Below are positions 42,722 through 51,965 of a stretch of DNA of 64,000 nucleotides, piece by piece; positions within the stretch are counted from its first letter, which is position 1; every line of letters begins with the position of its first letter. Where the stretch lies: NCBI GenBank assembly GCA_030697555.1, contig JAUYPV010000046.1, positions 1 through 64,000 on the forward strand. The letters are read 5' to 3'. The position numbers and the translations under genes were made by a program. The DNA is from Hyphomonadaceae bacterium. Its GTDB lineage: Bacteria; Pseudomonadota; Alphaproteobacteria; Caulobacterales; Hyphomonadaceae. The notes under the pieces were generated by a model that was not told the DNA's origin, did no database searches, and saw only the letters and a list, made by a program, of their open reading frames with translations.

Positions 42722-43771
42722 TCAGTTCACCCGACTGAGATCGACATTGTCCGGCTCTCTCACGCTGAACGCGGCAAAACGGCTACGGTATTCGGCGGGG
42801 GTCATGCCGGTCTCGCGCTTGAACAGCGTGCGGAAGAAGGGCGCGTCCTGGTAGCCGACGGCTTCGGACACGGTCTGGATCGGTGACCCCTCGCGCTCGA
42901 GCATGGCTTTCGCTGCTTCGACGCGCGCGGCCTGAAGATAGGCGGCGGGCGGTTTTCCGGTGGCGGCCTTGAAGCGGCGAAGAAAGGCGCGTTCGGACAT
43001 GCCGGCGTGTTCGGCCAACTGCTCGGTGGAGTGGTTCTCACGGAAGCGCTCCTGCATCAGCGCCTCGACGGCGCGGATCCTGTCGTCCGTATGCGGCGGC
43101 GATAGCGGCAGCACGGCGTAGCCTGACTGGTGCGTGCGCGGCATGGTGAGCAGCAGCGCCTTGGCGGTCTGCACCGCAACCTCGTGGCCGCAGAGTTTTT
43201 CGACCAGGTAGAGCGAAACATCGGCCGCTGCGGTGAGGCCGCCGCTGCAGAGAAGGCGGCTGTCTTCGGTGACGAAGAAATCTGGCTGCCAGTCGACTTT
43301 GGGCCAGCGGCGCTGGATATCAGCCGCGGCGGCCCAGTGCGTGGTGGCGCGCTTGCCGTCAAGAAGTCCGGCTTCGGCGAGATAGGCTGCGCCCATGCAG
43401 ACGCCGGCGACATAGGCCCCGGCCGCATAGTGTTTGCGGAGCCAGGGCAGCAGCGCCGAATTCTCGATCAGCTTTTCGTCTAGCTGCAGGCCCGAGGTCG
43501 GCACGATGACGATGTCGGCTTTCGTGACCTTCGCGATCGACGTCTCCGGCGTGATCGTCATGCCGCCATAGGGGCTGCGCGCCGCGCGGCCATCTATCGA
43601 GGCGGTGGTGACGCGGAAGCGCGGCTCAGGGCTTTCGCCCTTGAGCTCGCGCCACAACGCCCCGGCCGAGTGGAATACCTCGATCGGCATCAGTGAAGTG
43701 GAGGCGTAGCCATCGTCCAGAAGGACGACGCACACATCCAGCTTGGCTTCGGGTTTCATCGTATCGGGCAT
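42722..43771 (-). CDS. GlxA-type AraC regulator with DJ-1/PfpI domain
   Basis: 349 residues: an N-terminal DJ-1/PfpI-like class-I glutamine amidotransferase-fold domain (about 10-195; GAYVAGVCMGAAYLAEAGLL has a nucleophile-elbow-like Cys) and a C-terminal AraC domain (about 245-345; MSERAFLRRFKAATGKPPAAYLQ and VGYQDAPFFRTLFKRETGMTPAEYR). Members often control nitrogen- or amine-related catabolism; the ligand here is unknown. It lies downstream of the DUF4242 gene and may be cotranscribed with it. Confidence 0.93.
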   Translation of the reverse strand: MPDTMKPEAKLDVCVVLLDDGYASTSLMPIEVFHSAGALWRELKGESPEPRFRVTTASIDGRAARSPYGGMTITPETSIAKVTKADIVIVPTSGLQLDEKLIENSALLPWLRKHYAAGAYVAGVCMGAAYLAEAGLLDGKRATTHWAAAADIQRRWPKVDWQPDFFVTEDSRLLCSGGLTAAADVSLYLVEKLCGHEVAVQTAKALLLTMPRTHQSGYAVLPLSPPHTDDRIRAVEALMQERFRENHSTEQLAEHAGMSERAFLRRFKAATGKPPAAYLQAARVEAAKAMLEREGSPIQTVSEAVGYQDAPFFRTLFKRETGMTPAEYRSRFAAFSVREPDNVDLSRVN

Positions 43772-43807
43772 GGGTAAGGGTCCCGTCTGTGCCTTACCAG
43801 TAGCAGA

Positions 43808-44086
43808 TCAGCCTGCGGCCGTCGTCGGATCGATGATGCCGGAAACTGGCGTGATCTTGCTGGCTGGAAAGCCGGAAAGACGGGCATGATCGTGGATCGC
43901 GGCCTCATCTTCGGCGAGGTAGATGCAGAACGTCTTGTCGCCAGCGACGTAGGAATGCTCCCACTGAACGCGGGGGGCGAGCTTCGACAGGGCAGCGTTG
44001 GAGGTTTCGGCGGCGCCCTTCAGTTCAGGCCTGGTCATTTTGCCGACGGCAGGAATATCGCGTTCGATCACAAAGCGTTTCAGCAT
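43808..44086 (-). CDS. DUF4242 family protein
   Basis: A 92-residue ferredoxin-like-fold protein. KRFVIERDIPAVGKM, VQWEHSYVAGDKTFCIYLAEDEAAIHDHARLSGFP and SGIIDP are typical of DUF4242. Homologues include a streptomycete nickel-binding protein, and the His/Cys positions here (HSYV, FCIY, HDHA) fit a metal site. Cellular role unknown. Paired with the GlxA-type regulator. Confidence 0.85.
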   Translation of the reverse strand: MLKRFVIERDIPAVGKMTRPELKGAAETSNAALSKLAPRVQWEHSYVAGDKTFCIYLAEDEAAIHDHARLSGFPASKITPVSGIIDPTTAAG

Positions 44087-44192
44087 GGATGTCTCCCTTT
44101 TGTTGGGAGCATCAGGTCATGACGCGCGGATCAGCGTGAGGGTGCGGCGCGCCGTTGAGCATGGGCGATCCCGCCAGATGTCAGTTCGGGGG

Positions 44193-44212
44193 GCGCCGGG
44201 CGCCTGCCCGGC
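44193..44212. repeat. Dispersed hairpin repeat, copy 2
   Basis: GCCGGGC-gcct-GCCCGGC at 44195-44212 plus two flanking bases is the exact reverse complement of the element at 42699-42718. It lies in the gap before the DUF4242 gene, so the copies bracket a 1.5-kb two-gene segment. The rest of this gap (44087-44310) contains further GC-rich short palindromic stretches but no gene. Confidence 0.6.
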
Positions 44213-44310
44213 AAAGGCGTATCAGCAAGCACAGTGCCCGTTGCTGGTCCGGGCCGGGCGTTCGACGCTTCGCGTCTCACCCCGGCGCCCCCAAGTCTCC
44301 AGAAGAGAAC

Positions 44311-45234
44311 CTAGTTCGACGCGGGCGCGGGCGGCAGCCGAGGTGGCAACGGGAAGACGATGAAGTCATCATGGACTTCGCGAACGACCTTGTCGCCCAT
44401 GGCTCGCACCGCCGCGCGGAGTTCGGCGACGTCGGAGACAGGAAGTTCGAGGATGTGCTCGTCCGGGTGTTGAGGCGCGTTGGGTTTGAAATCGACGCCG
44501 GGCTTCCGTGTCATTTCGATGTGAGCGCCGAGAACATGGCTCACCGTCCGGTTTTCAAGAAAGCCGGCAAGACGATCCATGCTGGCCTGGAAATCCGCGA
44601 GCAGGTTGGCGGGGATGTAGATCCGGCCTGGATAAAGGCTGTCGCCGGAGAGCAGCAGGTGCGCGCGCTCGTCGTAGATCATGATGTGCGCAGGATGGTG
44701 GCCCGGCGTTGGGATGACGTGCAGCACGCGGTCGCCAAGATCGAATCGCGCGATTGAATTCGGCCAATCGGCTATACCGAAAAAACCTGAAATCTCTGCA
44801 GGCTGCAGACCGACCACTTTCGTGTCTGGCCGGTCGCGGAATTCAGCATCGCCCGCCTGATGATCGCCGTGGCCGTGCGAATGGGCGACGACGAGCGGAA
44901 TGGCGGTGCGCTTGTGCTCGACCAGCCACTGGTTGATCGCGGCGTCGACAGCGGGCCTGATCATCAGGCCGCCTGCGCCGGTGTCGAGCAGCAGAGCGCG
45001 ATCCTTTCCAAACAGAAGATAGAGAAAGGGCGCTTCCGGATTCGTGCGCACCGACTGACGGATGACGAATGTATCGGTGTCGTAGCGCTGCGTTTGCGTC
45101 TGCGGTTCGGACGCGTCGGTTCCATCGATCCAGTGCTGGAACAGAGACCTGTGCTCAGCCGTGTCAGGCACGTCACGCGCATGCGTGCATCCAGCCGTAA
45201 GCAACGCGACGGAAACGAGACGAAAGGCCAGCAT
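44311..45234 (-). CDS. MBL-fold metallo-hydrolase lipoprotein
   Basis: 307 residues with a lipoprotein signal (LLTAGC, C16) and a metallo-beta-lactamase-fold domain. The metal motif HSHGHGDH is at 118-125, with a further His in TPGHHPAHIMIY and an Asp in LLLSGDSLYPGRIYIPA. Subfamily function unknown; a secreted hydrolase of the glyoxalase-II/lactonase-like superfamily. There is no evidence that it hydrolyses beta-lactams. It ends 14 bases before hslU on the opposite side of the same strand order (hslU upstream). Confidence 0.88.
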   Translation of the reverse strand: MLAFRLVSVALLTAGCTHARDVPDTAEHRSLFQHWIDGTDASEPQTQTQRYDTDTFVIRQSVRTNPEAPFLYLLFGKDRALLLDTGAGGLMIRPAVDAAINQWLVEHKRTAIPLVVAHSHGHGDHQAGDAEFRDRPDTKVVGLQPAEISGFFGIADWPNSIARFDLGDRVLHVIPTPGHHPAHIMIYDERAHLLLSGDSLYPGRIYIPANLLADFQASMDRLAGFLENRTVSHVLGAHIEMTRKPGVDFKPNAPQHPDEHILELPVSDVAELRAAVRAMGDKVVREVHDDFIVFPLPPRLPPAPASN

Positions 45235-45248
45235 GGGATCGGCCTCCT

Positions 45249-46556
45249 CTAGAGAATGTACTTCGACAGGTCCTTGTTGCCGGCCATGGCTTCGACCTTT
45301 TCGCGAACGTATGCGCCGGTGATGCGGAAGGCCTGGCCGGATTTGTCGGAGGCGGTGAAGCTGATCTCGTCCAGCACGCGCTCGATGACGGTGTGAAGCC
45401 GGCGGGCGCCGATGTTCTCGACGCTTTCGTTGACCTGCACAGCCAGATCCGCGATCGCCTCGACGGCGTCGGGATCGAAGGCGAGCTCGACGCCTTCGGT
45501 CTTCATCAGCGCGGTGTACTGCGTGATGAGGTTGGCTTCCGGCTCGGTGAGGATGCGGCGGAAATCCTCTCGCGTGAGAGGTTTCAGTTCGACGCGGATC
45601 GGCAGCCTGCCCTGCAGCTCGGGCAGCAGGTCTGAGGGCTTGGCGACATGGAAGGCGCCGGAGGCGATGAAGAGGATGTAGTCGGTCTTCACCGTGCCGT
45701 GTTTGGTGGCGACCGTGGTGCCCTCGATCAGCGGCAGCAGGTCGCGCTGCACGCCCTCGCGGGAGATGTCCGCGCCGACGCGTTCGGAGCGTGAGGCAAT
45801 CTTGTCGATCTCGTCGATAAAGACGATGCCGTCTTCCTCGGTCAATCGCAGCGCTTCGCGGGTGACGCTGTCGCTGTCGAGCAGTTTGTCCGACTCCTCG
45901 GCGATCAGCGGCTTGTAGGCATCCTTCACCGTGGTGCGCGCGCGCTTGGTGCGGCCGCCGAAACTCTTCGACAGGAGATCGCTGAGATTGACCATGCCGA
46001 CGCTGGCGCCGGGCTGGCCGGGAATGTCCATGCCGCCGAAGGGCGAGGAAGTATCGGCGACGTCTATCTCGATTTCCTTGTCGTCGAGCTGGCCCGCCCT
46101 CAGCTTGGCGCGGAAGCTTTCGCGGGTGGAGGCCTGCGCCGTGGCGCCGACCAGAGCATTGAGCACGCGCTCCTCGGCAGCGGATTCAGCCTTGGCCTGC
46201 ACCTCCTTGCGGCGGCGTTCGCGCACCTGGGAGATGGCGATCTCGACCAGGTCGCGGATGATCTGTTCGACGTCGCGGCCGACATAGCCGACCTCGGTGA
46301 ACTTGGTGGCTTCGACTTTCAGGAACGGCGCCTTCGCCAGCTTGGCCAGGCGGCGGGAAATTTCGGTCTTGCCGACGCCGGTGGGGCCGATCATCAGGAT
46401 GTTCTTCGGGGTGACTTCTTCCTTCAGTGCGTCTGGCAATTGCTTGCGCCGCCAGCGGCTGCGCAGGGCGAGCGCAACGGCGCGCTTGGCTTCGGGCTGG
46501 CCAACGATAAAGCGATCGAGCTCGGACACGATCTCGCGCGGGGTAAACTCTGACAT
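45249..46556 (-). CDS. hslU: ATP-dependent protease ATPase HslU (ClpY)
   Basis: A 435-residue AAA+ unfoldase that feeds substrates to HslV. Walker A GPTGVGKT (57-64), Walker B with DEIDKIA, an I-domain between them, and C-terminus KDLSKYIL, which inserts into HslV. It is on the same strand as hslV, but a membrane-protein gene separates them. A GC-rich hairpin (46575-46612) lies just before its ribosome-binding site. Confidence 0.98.
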   Translation of the reverse strand: MSEFTPREIVSELDRFIVGQPEAKRAVALALRSRWRRKQLPDALKEEVTPKNILMIGPTGVGKTEISRRLAKLAKAPFLKVEATKFTEVGYVGRDVEQIIRDLVEIAISQVRERRRKEVQAKAESAAEERVLNALVGATAQASTRESFRAKLRAGQLDDKEIEIDVADTSSPFGGMDIPGQPGASVGMVNLSDLLSKSFGGRTKRARTTVKDAYKPLIAEESDKLLDSDSVTREALRLTEEDGIVFIDEIDKIASRSERVGADISREGVQRDLLPLIEGTTVATKHGTVKTDYILFIASGAFHVAKPSDLLPELQGRLPIRVELKPLTREDFRRILTEPEANLITQYTALMKTEGVELAFDPDAVEAIADLAVQVNESVENIGARRLHTVIERVLDEISFTASDKSGQAFRITGAYVREKVEAMAGNKDLSKYIL

Positions 46557-46574
46557 GGGATCCTTGAAGCGAAG

Positions 46575-46612
46575 AAGGCGTCCCTGACATAGGACTGTCG
46601 GGACGCCTTCGC
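46575..46612 (-). terminator. Intercistronic hairpin before hslU
   Basis: AAGGCGTCCC (46575-46584) pairs with GGGACGCCTT (46600-46609) around a 15-base loop, and GCG/CGC can extend the stem with a small bulge. On the minus strand it stands between the membrane gene and hslU. It could be an attenuator, an mRNA-processing site, or the remnant of a terminator. Confidence 0.55.
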
Positions 46613-46658
46613 TAGCTCAGCAGATTTAGGCCTACAAGCAGGCCGTCAGGCAAGTTGC

Positions 46659-47795
46659 TCAGGCGGGCTCAGGCGGGAAGATCCGCCCGAAAGTTCCCTG
46701 CGCCGGGAAGACCCGGAGCACAAAACGCCGCGCCGTCTTCCAGCCGCCGCCGAGAAGGACGATGGAGCCGCCGACGATCAGGGCCACCAGCATGACCGTG
46801 TTGAGCCCGCTGCCGCCGCCCAGCCGGTCGACCAGCACCCACAGCGTGCCGCCGAAGGTGAGGAGGCCGGAGACGATCAGCGCGCGGCGGTTGAGCGCCA
46901 GCGAGATGACACCGAAGGCGATCAGCACGACCAGCATCACCGTGGCATCGACCGTGCTTGCGGGCACGAAGCCGTAGCCGAGGATAAGACCGCGGATACC
47001 GAAGATGATCTGCGGCGCCGCGGCCATATGCAGCCAGAACGCGTGGTCGGATGTGCGGCTGGCGCGCATCGGATCGCGCATATCGAACCAGATCGCGGCG
47101 GCCAAGGTCGCAAGACCGACGATGAGGGTTGCCGCGCCGCCGACCAGCATGTTCTCGCCGCCGATGCGAGCGACTGCTGTGTAGAAGAGGCCTGCGACCG
47201 AAAGCGCGAGCAGGAAGAGCGAGAACGGCAAGCGGAAGCGCCAGAAGATGGCGCCGGCCGCGAACGTCGCTGCGCCGAAGGCTGCGAAGCTCATGGTGGC
47301 GACGACGTTCTCGAGGTTCTCGGCGAAGATGTTGGCTTCGGCCTCGTTGGTCGGCGCGAACATTACGGAGACGAGCGCGGCGGCGGAGAGAACGATAGTC
47401 ACCGAAAGGGCCATCGAGGGGAGCAGTAGGCGTCGCTTGCCGCAGAAATACTCGGCCAGCAGCCAGGCGCCGACGAGCACCGGGACCGGCATCAGCATGA
47501 CGGCGAGTTTCGCCCTGCCCGCCGCATCCGAGCTGACTTCGCCATCGAACAGTCCCGGAAGGCCGAAGATATTGCTGAAGGCGATGGTCGAAAGGAAGCC
47601 AAGGCCGGTCATCAGGATGACGATGCCGATGGTGAGGAAGACATCGTTGAAGTTGGAAAGGAAACGAAGGTTCTCCGGATCGAGCATACGGTCCGGGTCG
47701 TTGCGCGCCTTGAGGAAGGCTTCGAAGCGCGTTGCCTGATCTGCGGATATTGCACCGCCTTCGACGGCGGCGCGTATGTCACTCTTGTCAAACAT
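46659..47795 (-). CDS. Polytopic membrane protein between hslV and hslU
   Basis: 378 residues. A soluble N-terminal segment (about 1-50; [23 protein letters not shown]) precedes about ten transmembrane helices. The layout recalls DUF2157-type proteins, with an N-terminal helical 'ISxxQ' segment. Function unknown. It overlaps the end of hslV by eight bases, so it is translationally coupled and must be expressed with the protease. This insertion between hslV and hslU is unusual. Confidence 0.82.
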   Translation of the reverse strand: MFDKSDIRAAVEGGAISADQATRFEAFLKARNDPDRMLDPENLRFLSNFNDVFLTIGIVILMTGLGFLSTIAFSNIFGLPGLFDGEVSSDAAGRAKLAVMLMPVPVLVGAWLLAEYFCGKRRLLLPSMALSVTIVLSAAALVSVMFAPTNEAEANIFAENLENVVATMSFAAFGAATFAAGAIFWRFRLPFSLFLLALSVAGLFYTAVARIGGENMLVGGAATLIVGLATLAAAIWFDMRDPMRASRTSDHAFWLHMAAAPQIIFGIRGLILGYGFVPASTVDATVMLVVLIAFGVISLALNRRALIVSGLLTFGGTLWVLVDRLGGGSGLNTVMLVALIVGGSIVLLGGGWKTARRFVLRVFPAQGTFGRIFPPEPA

Positions 47796-48336
47796 CGAGG
47801 GTCTCCACGACGAAGTTGCTGTTGGTGAAGACGCAGATCTCGGAAGCGATCGTCATCGCTTTCCGGGCAATCGTTTCTGCATTGTCTTCGTACTCATACA
47901 GCGCCCTTGCGGCTGACAGCGCGTAATTGCCACCTGAACCGATGGCCGCAATCGGATGCTCCGGCTCGAGCACATCGCCCCTGCCCGTCACGACGAGCAG
48001 CGAGGTTGCATCACCCACGATGATGAGCGCTTCGAGGTTGCGGAGGAATTTGTCCGTACGCCAGTCCTTGGCGAGCTCGACAGCGGCGCGCTGGAGATTG
48101 CCGGGGAAGCGTTCGAGTTTCTGCTCAAGTCTTTCGAAGAGGGTGAAGGCGTCAGCGGTCGCGCCCGCGAAGCCTGCGAGGATCTCGCCCTTCTCACCGA
48201 TGCGGCGGACCTTGCGGGCATTGCCCTTCATCACGGTCTCGCCCATCGAGACCTGACCATCGCCGACGAGCACGAGCTTCCTGCCCTTCCTCACCGCGAG
48301 GATGGTGGTGGAATGCCACTGAGGCTCTGACGACAT
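47788..48336 (-). CDS. hslV: ATP-dependent protease peptidase HslV (ClpQ)
   Basis: A 182-residue proteasome-like Ntn hydrolase. The catalytic Thr of the mature protein is in [23 protein letters not shown] (Thr10, after removal of a nine-residue propeptide). The [16 protein letters not shown] region is typical. It forms double hexamers capped by HslU. No strong sigma-32 promoter match was seen in the 150 bases upstream. Confidence 0.98.
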   Translation of the reverse strand: MSSEPQWHSTTILAVRKGRKLVLVGDGQVSMGETVMKGNARKVRRIGEKGEILAGFAGATADAFTLFERLEQKLERFPGNLQRAAVELAKDWRTDKFLRNLEALIIVGDATSLLVVTGRGDVLEPEHPIAAIGSGGNYALSAARALYEYEDNAETIARKAMTIASEICVFTNSNFVVETLDV

Positions 48337-48762
48337 GCCTAGTCCTGTCCTGACCGTAGCTGACCCTACTCCTAAAGGGTTAGGCGGAGCAACAGATTTT
48401 ATCGATAATCGATGAGCGATCTTTTGGCGCCAGAACTTATGCTGTTGTTTTTAACCGTTATTCCTGCGCGCGATGCTAGCTGGCAAGGCCGCGCGATCCA
48501 GCGGAGAGCGCGAAACGGACCCACAGGCGCGATCCTGACGCCATCATCGCCGGCGCTTCGAGAATTTCATCGGGCTGCTGGAGATGCGCTTCGAACACAC
48601 AAGCTGGGCGCCAGCAATTGTCGAACTTGATGGAAGGCCCGCGCTGGAATTTCCAGGCCGTGAATTGCCATTCATGGCGCATTCAGATCGCCGATGGCCG
48701 AATAAACATCATCGGGGACTGTGCCGCACAAACGCGGCGAATTCCTTAGGGGGTCTACCCAA
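48337..48762. other. Intergenic region upstream of hslV and lipoprotein gene
   Basis: A 426-base divergent gap. It holds the ATCGAT palindrome at 48401-48413 and presumably both promoters. Several short open frames (60-72 codons) exist, but none has a good ribosome-binding site together with a recognisable product. The right end carries an AGGGGG before the lipoprotein ATG. No RNA gene was recognised. Confidence 0.5.
48401..48413. promoter_or_regulatory. ATCGAT-A-ATCGAT palindrome
   Basis: Two ATCGAT hexamers separated by one base, forming both a direct and an inverted repeat, 65 bases upstream of hslV. It is AT-rich compared with its surroundings, suitable for a dimeric regulator. The binding protein is unknown. 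Confidence 0.4.
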
Positions 48763-49155
48763 ATGAAAACCGTGAAGCTCGTCGCCGTCGCTGTGTGCGC
48801 GGCGCAGATTTCGGCCTGCGCGTCGTTACCGGATCGCGTAGGCCCGTCGCATATCGCCTCGTCCCAGGAGCGGTACGTCGACTACGACTGCAACCAGATC
48901 CGGCAGGAAATGGCCCGCGTCGATGTCGAGGCCCGCAAGGTGGCGAACGTCCAAGGGCGACTGGCTGTGCAGGACTTCGTGGTGTTCGGCGCGGCGGTGA
49001 CGACATTCTGGCCGGCGCTGTTCCTTCTTGCCGGCGACGACAAGGAAGACGAGCTGGGTCATCTGAAAGGCAAACAGGTCGCGCTCGAAAGAGTCGCCAT
49101 CGAAAAGCGCTGCCCGGTCGCCGAAGAACTCGCGCGCACGCGTGAGTCGGCGTGA
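48763..49155 (+). CDS. Conserved lipoprotein
   Basis: 130 residues with a lipoprotein signal (ISAC, C19). DYDCNQIRQEMARVDVEARKV is followed by a hydrophobic stretch (FVVFGAAVTTFWPALFLLAG) and GDDKEDELGHLKGKQVALERVAIEKRC. Similar small lipoproteins with a helical half and the FWPALF segment are widespread in proteobacteria without known function. The ATG at 48763 has an AGGGGG. Confidence 0.8.
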   Translation: MKTVKLVAVAVCAAQISACASLPDRVGPSHIASSQERYVDYDCNQIRQEMARVDVEARKVANVQGRLAVQDFVVFGAAVTTFWPALFLLAGDDKEDELGHLKGKQVALERVAIEKRCPVAEELARTRESA

Positions 49156-49156
49156 C

Positions 49157-51208
49157 CTAGGCCGCGAAACGGTTGGCGGGGCGCGGACGCCAGGAGCGGA
49201 CGAAGAGGTCGAACTCCTCGGCCGGAAGCGGCGGGGAGTAGTAGTAGCCCTGCCCGATCGTGCAGGCGCGGCGCAGCAGGAAGTCGGCCTGCTCCTTGGT
49301 CTCGACGCCTTCGGCGACGGTTTCCTGGCCGAGCGCTTCGGCCATGGCGAGGATCATCTCGACGATGGCGGGTGCGTGCGGATCAGTGTTGAGCGCGCGG
49401 ACGAATTGCTGGTCGATCTTGAACACGTCGAATGGCAGGCGCGTGATCGAGGCGAAGTTGGAATGGCCGGTGCCGAAATCGTCGATCGCAAGGCGCACGC
49501 CGCGATTGCGCAGCGGCCACATGATGCGCGCGACGCGGTCCGGATCGCTGACGGCGGCGGATTCGGTGATCTCGAGTTCCAGCAGTTCCGGGTCCAGGCC
49601 CGACTCGTCCAGCACCTGGTAGACCGACTGGATGAAGTCCGGTTCGTCGAACTGGTAGGGCGAGACGTTGACCGCGATCGAGGCGACGATACCCTTCTTG
49701 TTCCATCCAGCGGCGGCGATGCAGGCGTCGCGCATCACGCTGCGGCCGAGGCGCCCTATGAGGCCGAGCTCTTCGGCGATCGGCACGAAAACGCCGGGCG
49801 AGACGACCGCACCATCAGGCCTGCGCCAGCGGGCGAGCGCTTCGGCACCGACAAGTTCGCCGGTCTCGAGCCGCACCTTGGGCTGGAACACGGCGACGAA
49901 TTCGTTGCGCTCGATGGCTTCGCGCACTTCGGCTTCAAGCTTCTGCTGGGCGCGGGCCTTGTCGTGCAGGCGCTGGTCGAAGAAGGCGTAGCGCACGCCG
50001 GGCGCGCGCTTGGCTTCCTTGAGAGCGATTTCGGCCTGCTTCAGCAGATCGGTCGCCGTGGACGCATCGCCCGGGGCGCAGGCGGCGCCGAACGACATGG
50101 TGATGCGGACGCTTTGGCCGTCGAGCGTATACGCGTCACAGACCGCCTGTTCGGCTGACGACAGGAATGACTTGAGCGTGGCGTGGTCGATGCCGGGGGC
50201 GATGACCCCGAACTGGTCGGCGCCGATGCGGCCGATGAAGAAGGATCCGCCCTGGGTCTGCGAGGCGGCGGCGCGCAGGCGCTCGGCGATAGTGGCGAGA
50301 ACAGCATCGGCGAGGCGCGGACCCAGCGTGACGTTGATCTTGCGGAAATTGTCGACGTCGCAGATCGCCAGATGGACAGGCTCGCCCTGCCCCTTGTCAA
50401 CGAGGGCTTCGAGCTTGGAGATGAAGCGCAGCCGGTTCGGCAGGCGGGTCACCGGATCGGCATAGGCCAGCGCCAGGGCGCGGCGCATGGCGGCTTCGGA
50501 ACGGTCATGGACGCCATCGATCGCCGCGAGCAGCGGCTTCAACACCTTGTCGTCGGACGAGTCCGCCAGCCTGGACTTGTCCCTGGCGTCGCGCTGGCGG
50601 ATGCGCTGTTCCAGGTCGGTGACCGGGCGCATCGCTTTTCGAGCGAGCGGCAGGAGGAAGAAAGAGCAAACCCCAAGCATCAGCACAAAGACCAGCGCGT
50701 TGGCGATGATGATGCTGATCCAGGTCGAGATCAGGCTCCGCGGCTCCATGGCGAGCACCGCATAGCCGATGACGCTGGAATCCTGCTTGATTGGGGCGAT
50801 GCCGATCCGCGTCTCCCCCCTGCTGAACGCCACTTCCCTGAGGTGGGCGCGGTCCGGGCCGAGACTGCGGACCAGTTCGGCGCCGCTCTTGTTGGCGGCG
50901 ATGATCTTGCCGTCGACGCCGACAATGGCGGCGCCGCCGCCCGGCAGAGGGTTGCCCATCCGCTCGACGAGCTTCTCGAGGTCCGTGCCTTCGCCCGTCT
51001 GCATGTCGTCGCCCGCCAGCAGGGCGAGCTGCTGGGCCGCGTCATGGGAATATTGCAGCCTGGCGCGATCGAAAGAACTGCGCAGCAGGACGGGCGTCAC
51101 CACCCACTGCATGAGCGTCGCGGCGACTGCGGTGCCGCACGCAATCAGCGCCACCCGGCCAGCGAGGCCGAGCTTCATTCCGCGCCGTTTTACCGACTTC
51201 GCAGGCAT
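49157..51208 (-). CDS. Membrane GGDEF-EAL protein with degenerate GGDEF
   Basis: 683 residues: N-terminal transmembrane helix, periplasmic sensor region (about 40-155), second helix (about 160-187), HAMP-like linker, GGDEF domain (about 245-405) and EAL domain (about 425-670). The GGDEF signature is GADQF (329-333), so diguanylate cyclase activity is probably lost. EAL (456-458), NVSPYQF, LEITES, DDFGTG, KIDQQFV and AEGVET are intact, pointing to an active c-di-GMP phosphodiesterase, perhaps with GTP sensing by the dead GGDEF. A longer start at 51301 is possible. Divergent from hisB. Confidence 0.9.
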   Translation of the reverse strand: MPAKSVKRRGMKLGLAGRVALIACGTAVAATLMQWVVTPVLLRSSFDRARLQYSHDAAQQLALLAGDDMQTGEGTDLEKLVERMGNPLPGGGAAIVGVDGKIIAANKSGAELVRSLGPDRAHLREVAFSRGETRIGIAPIKQDSSVIGYAVLAMEPRSLISTWISIIIANALVFVLMLGVCSFFLLPLARKAMRPVTDLEQRIRQRDARDKSRLADSSDDKVLKPLLAAIDGVHDRSEAAMRRALALAYADPVTRLPNRLRFISKLEALVDKGQGEPVHLAICDVDNFRKINVTLGPRLADAVLATIAERLRAAASQTQGGSFFIGRIGADQFGVIAPGIDHATLKSFLSSAEQAVCDAYTLDGQSVRITMSFGAACAPGDASTATDLLKQAEIALKEAKRAPGVRYAFFDQRLHDKARAQQKLEAEVREAIERNEFVAVFQPKVRLETGELVGAEALARWRRPDGAVVSPGVFVPIAEELGLIGRLGRSVMRDACIAAAGWNKKGIVASIAVNVSPYQFDEPDFIQSVYQVLDESGLDPELLELEITESAAVSDPDRVARIMWPLRNRGVRLAIDDFGTGHSNFASITRLPFDVFKIDQQFVRALNTDPHAPAIVEMILAMAEALGQETVAEGVETKEQADFLLRRACTIGQGYYYSPPLPAEEFDLFVRSWRPRPANRFAA

Positions 51209-51347
51209 TTCGTCTCTTTCAAGGGAATCCCGATGGCGTTCCCCGGCGTGAGGCACTAAATGCTGCTCCGCATTCAGAATTCCTCGACTGTTCCGAGGCA
51301 AAACTAGGTTCGGGATGCGAATACGCAGTTAATGCCGGAGGCCCGGG

Positions 51348-51947
51348 ATGGGCGACATGAAGCGCCGCGCGGAGGTTGTCCGCGAAACCAAGGAGACCCG
51401 CATCAAGGTCTCCGTCGACGTCGACGGCTCTGGAAAGTCCCAGATTTCGACGGGTGTCGGATTCTTCGATCACATGCTGGAGAGTTTCTCGAAACACTCC
51501 GCCATGGACATTACCGTGGAGGCGAAGGGCGACCTCCACATCGACCAGCATCACACGATGGAGGATGTCGGCATCGTGCTGGGCCAGGCTTTCAAGGAGG
51601 CCGTCGGGGGTTACTCGAACGTGATCCGCTTCGCCCACGCCTACATTCCGATGGACGAGACGCTGGTCCGCGCCTCGGTCGACCTGTGCAACCGGCCCTA
51701 CCTCGTGTGGAAGGTCGGCTTCACGCGCGACAAGGTCGGCCAGGTCGACACCGAGCTGTTCAAGGAATTCTTCCACGCCTTCGCGATGAACGCCGGCGTG
51801 TGCCTGCATCTCGAGCTGCTCTACGGCGAGAACTCGCACCACATTGCGGAAGCGAGCTTCAAGTCGCTGGCGCGTGCGCTGCGTTCGGCGGCGGCGCCAG
51901 ACAGCAGGCTCAAGGGCCAGGTGGCGAGCACCAAAGGCAGCCTCTAA
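51348..51947 (+). CDS. hisB: Imidazoleglycerol-phosphate dehydratase
   Basis: Sixth step of histidine synthesis, manganese-dependent. 199 residues of the monofunctional type. Metal-binding motifs are [26 protein letters not shown] and [17 protein letters not shown]-like [19 protein letters not shown]. The ATG has GGAGG upstream. In related genomes hisB is followed by hisH; here 2.4 kb of unrelated genes intervene. Confidence 0.97.
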   Translation: MGDMKRRAEVVRETKETRIKVSVDVDGSGKSQISTGVGFFDHMLESFSKHSAMDITVEAKGDLHIDQHHTMEDVGIVLGQAFKEAVGGYSNVIRFAHAYIPMDETLVRASVDLCNRPYLVWKVGFTRDKVGQVDTELFKEFFHAFAMNAGVCLHLELLYGENSHHIAEASFKSLARALRSAAAPDSRLKGQVASTKGSL

Positions 51948-51965
51948 AATCCGTCTACCCTCGTC

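Noticed and set aside
44311-45234. Metallo-beta-lactamase-fold protein considered as a carbapenemase
   Set aside because: The motif HxHxHGDH is only that of the superfamily. Nothing points to a B1, B2 or B3 beta-lactamase, so it is called a metallo-hydrolase.
48412-48766. Three short frames of 60-72 codons upstream of the small lipoprotein
   Set aside because: None has a convincing ribosome-binding site or recognisable product, and they lie in the promoter region of hslV and the lipoprotein gene.
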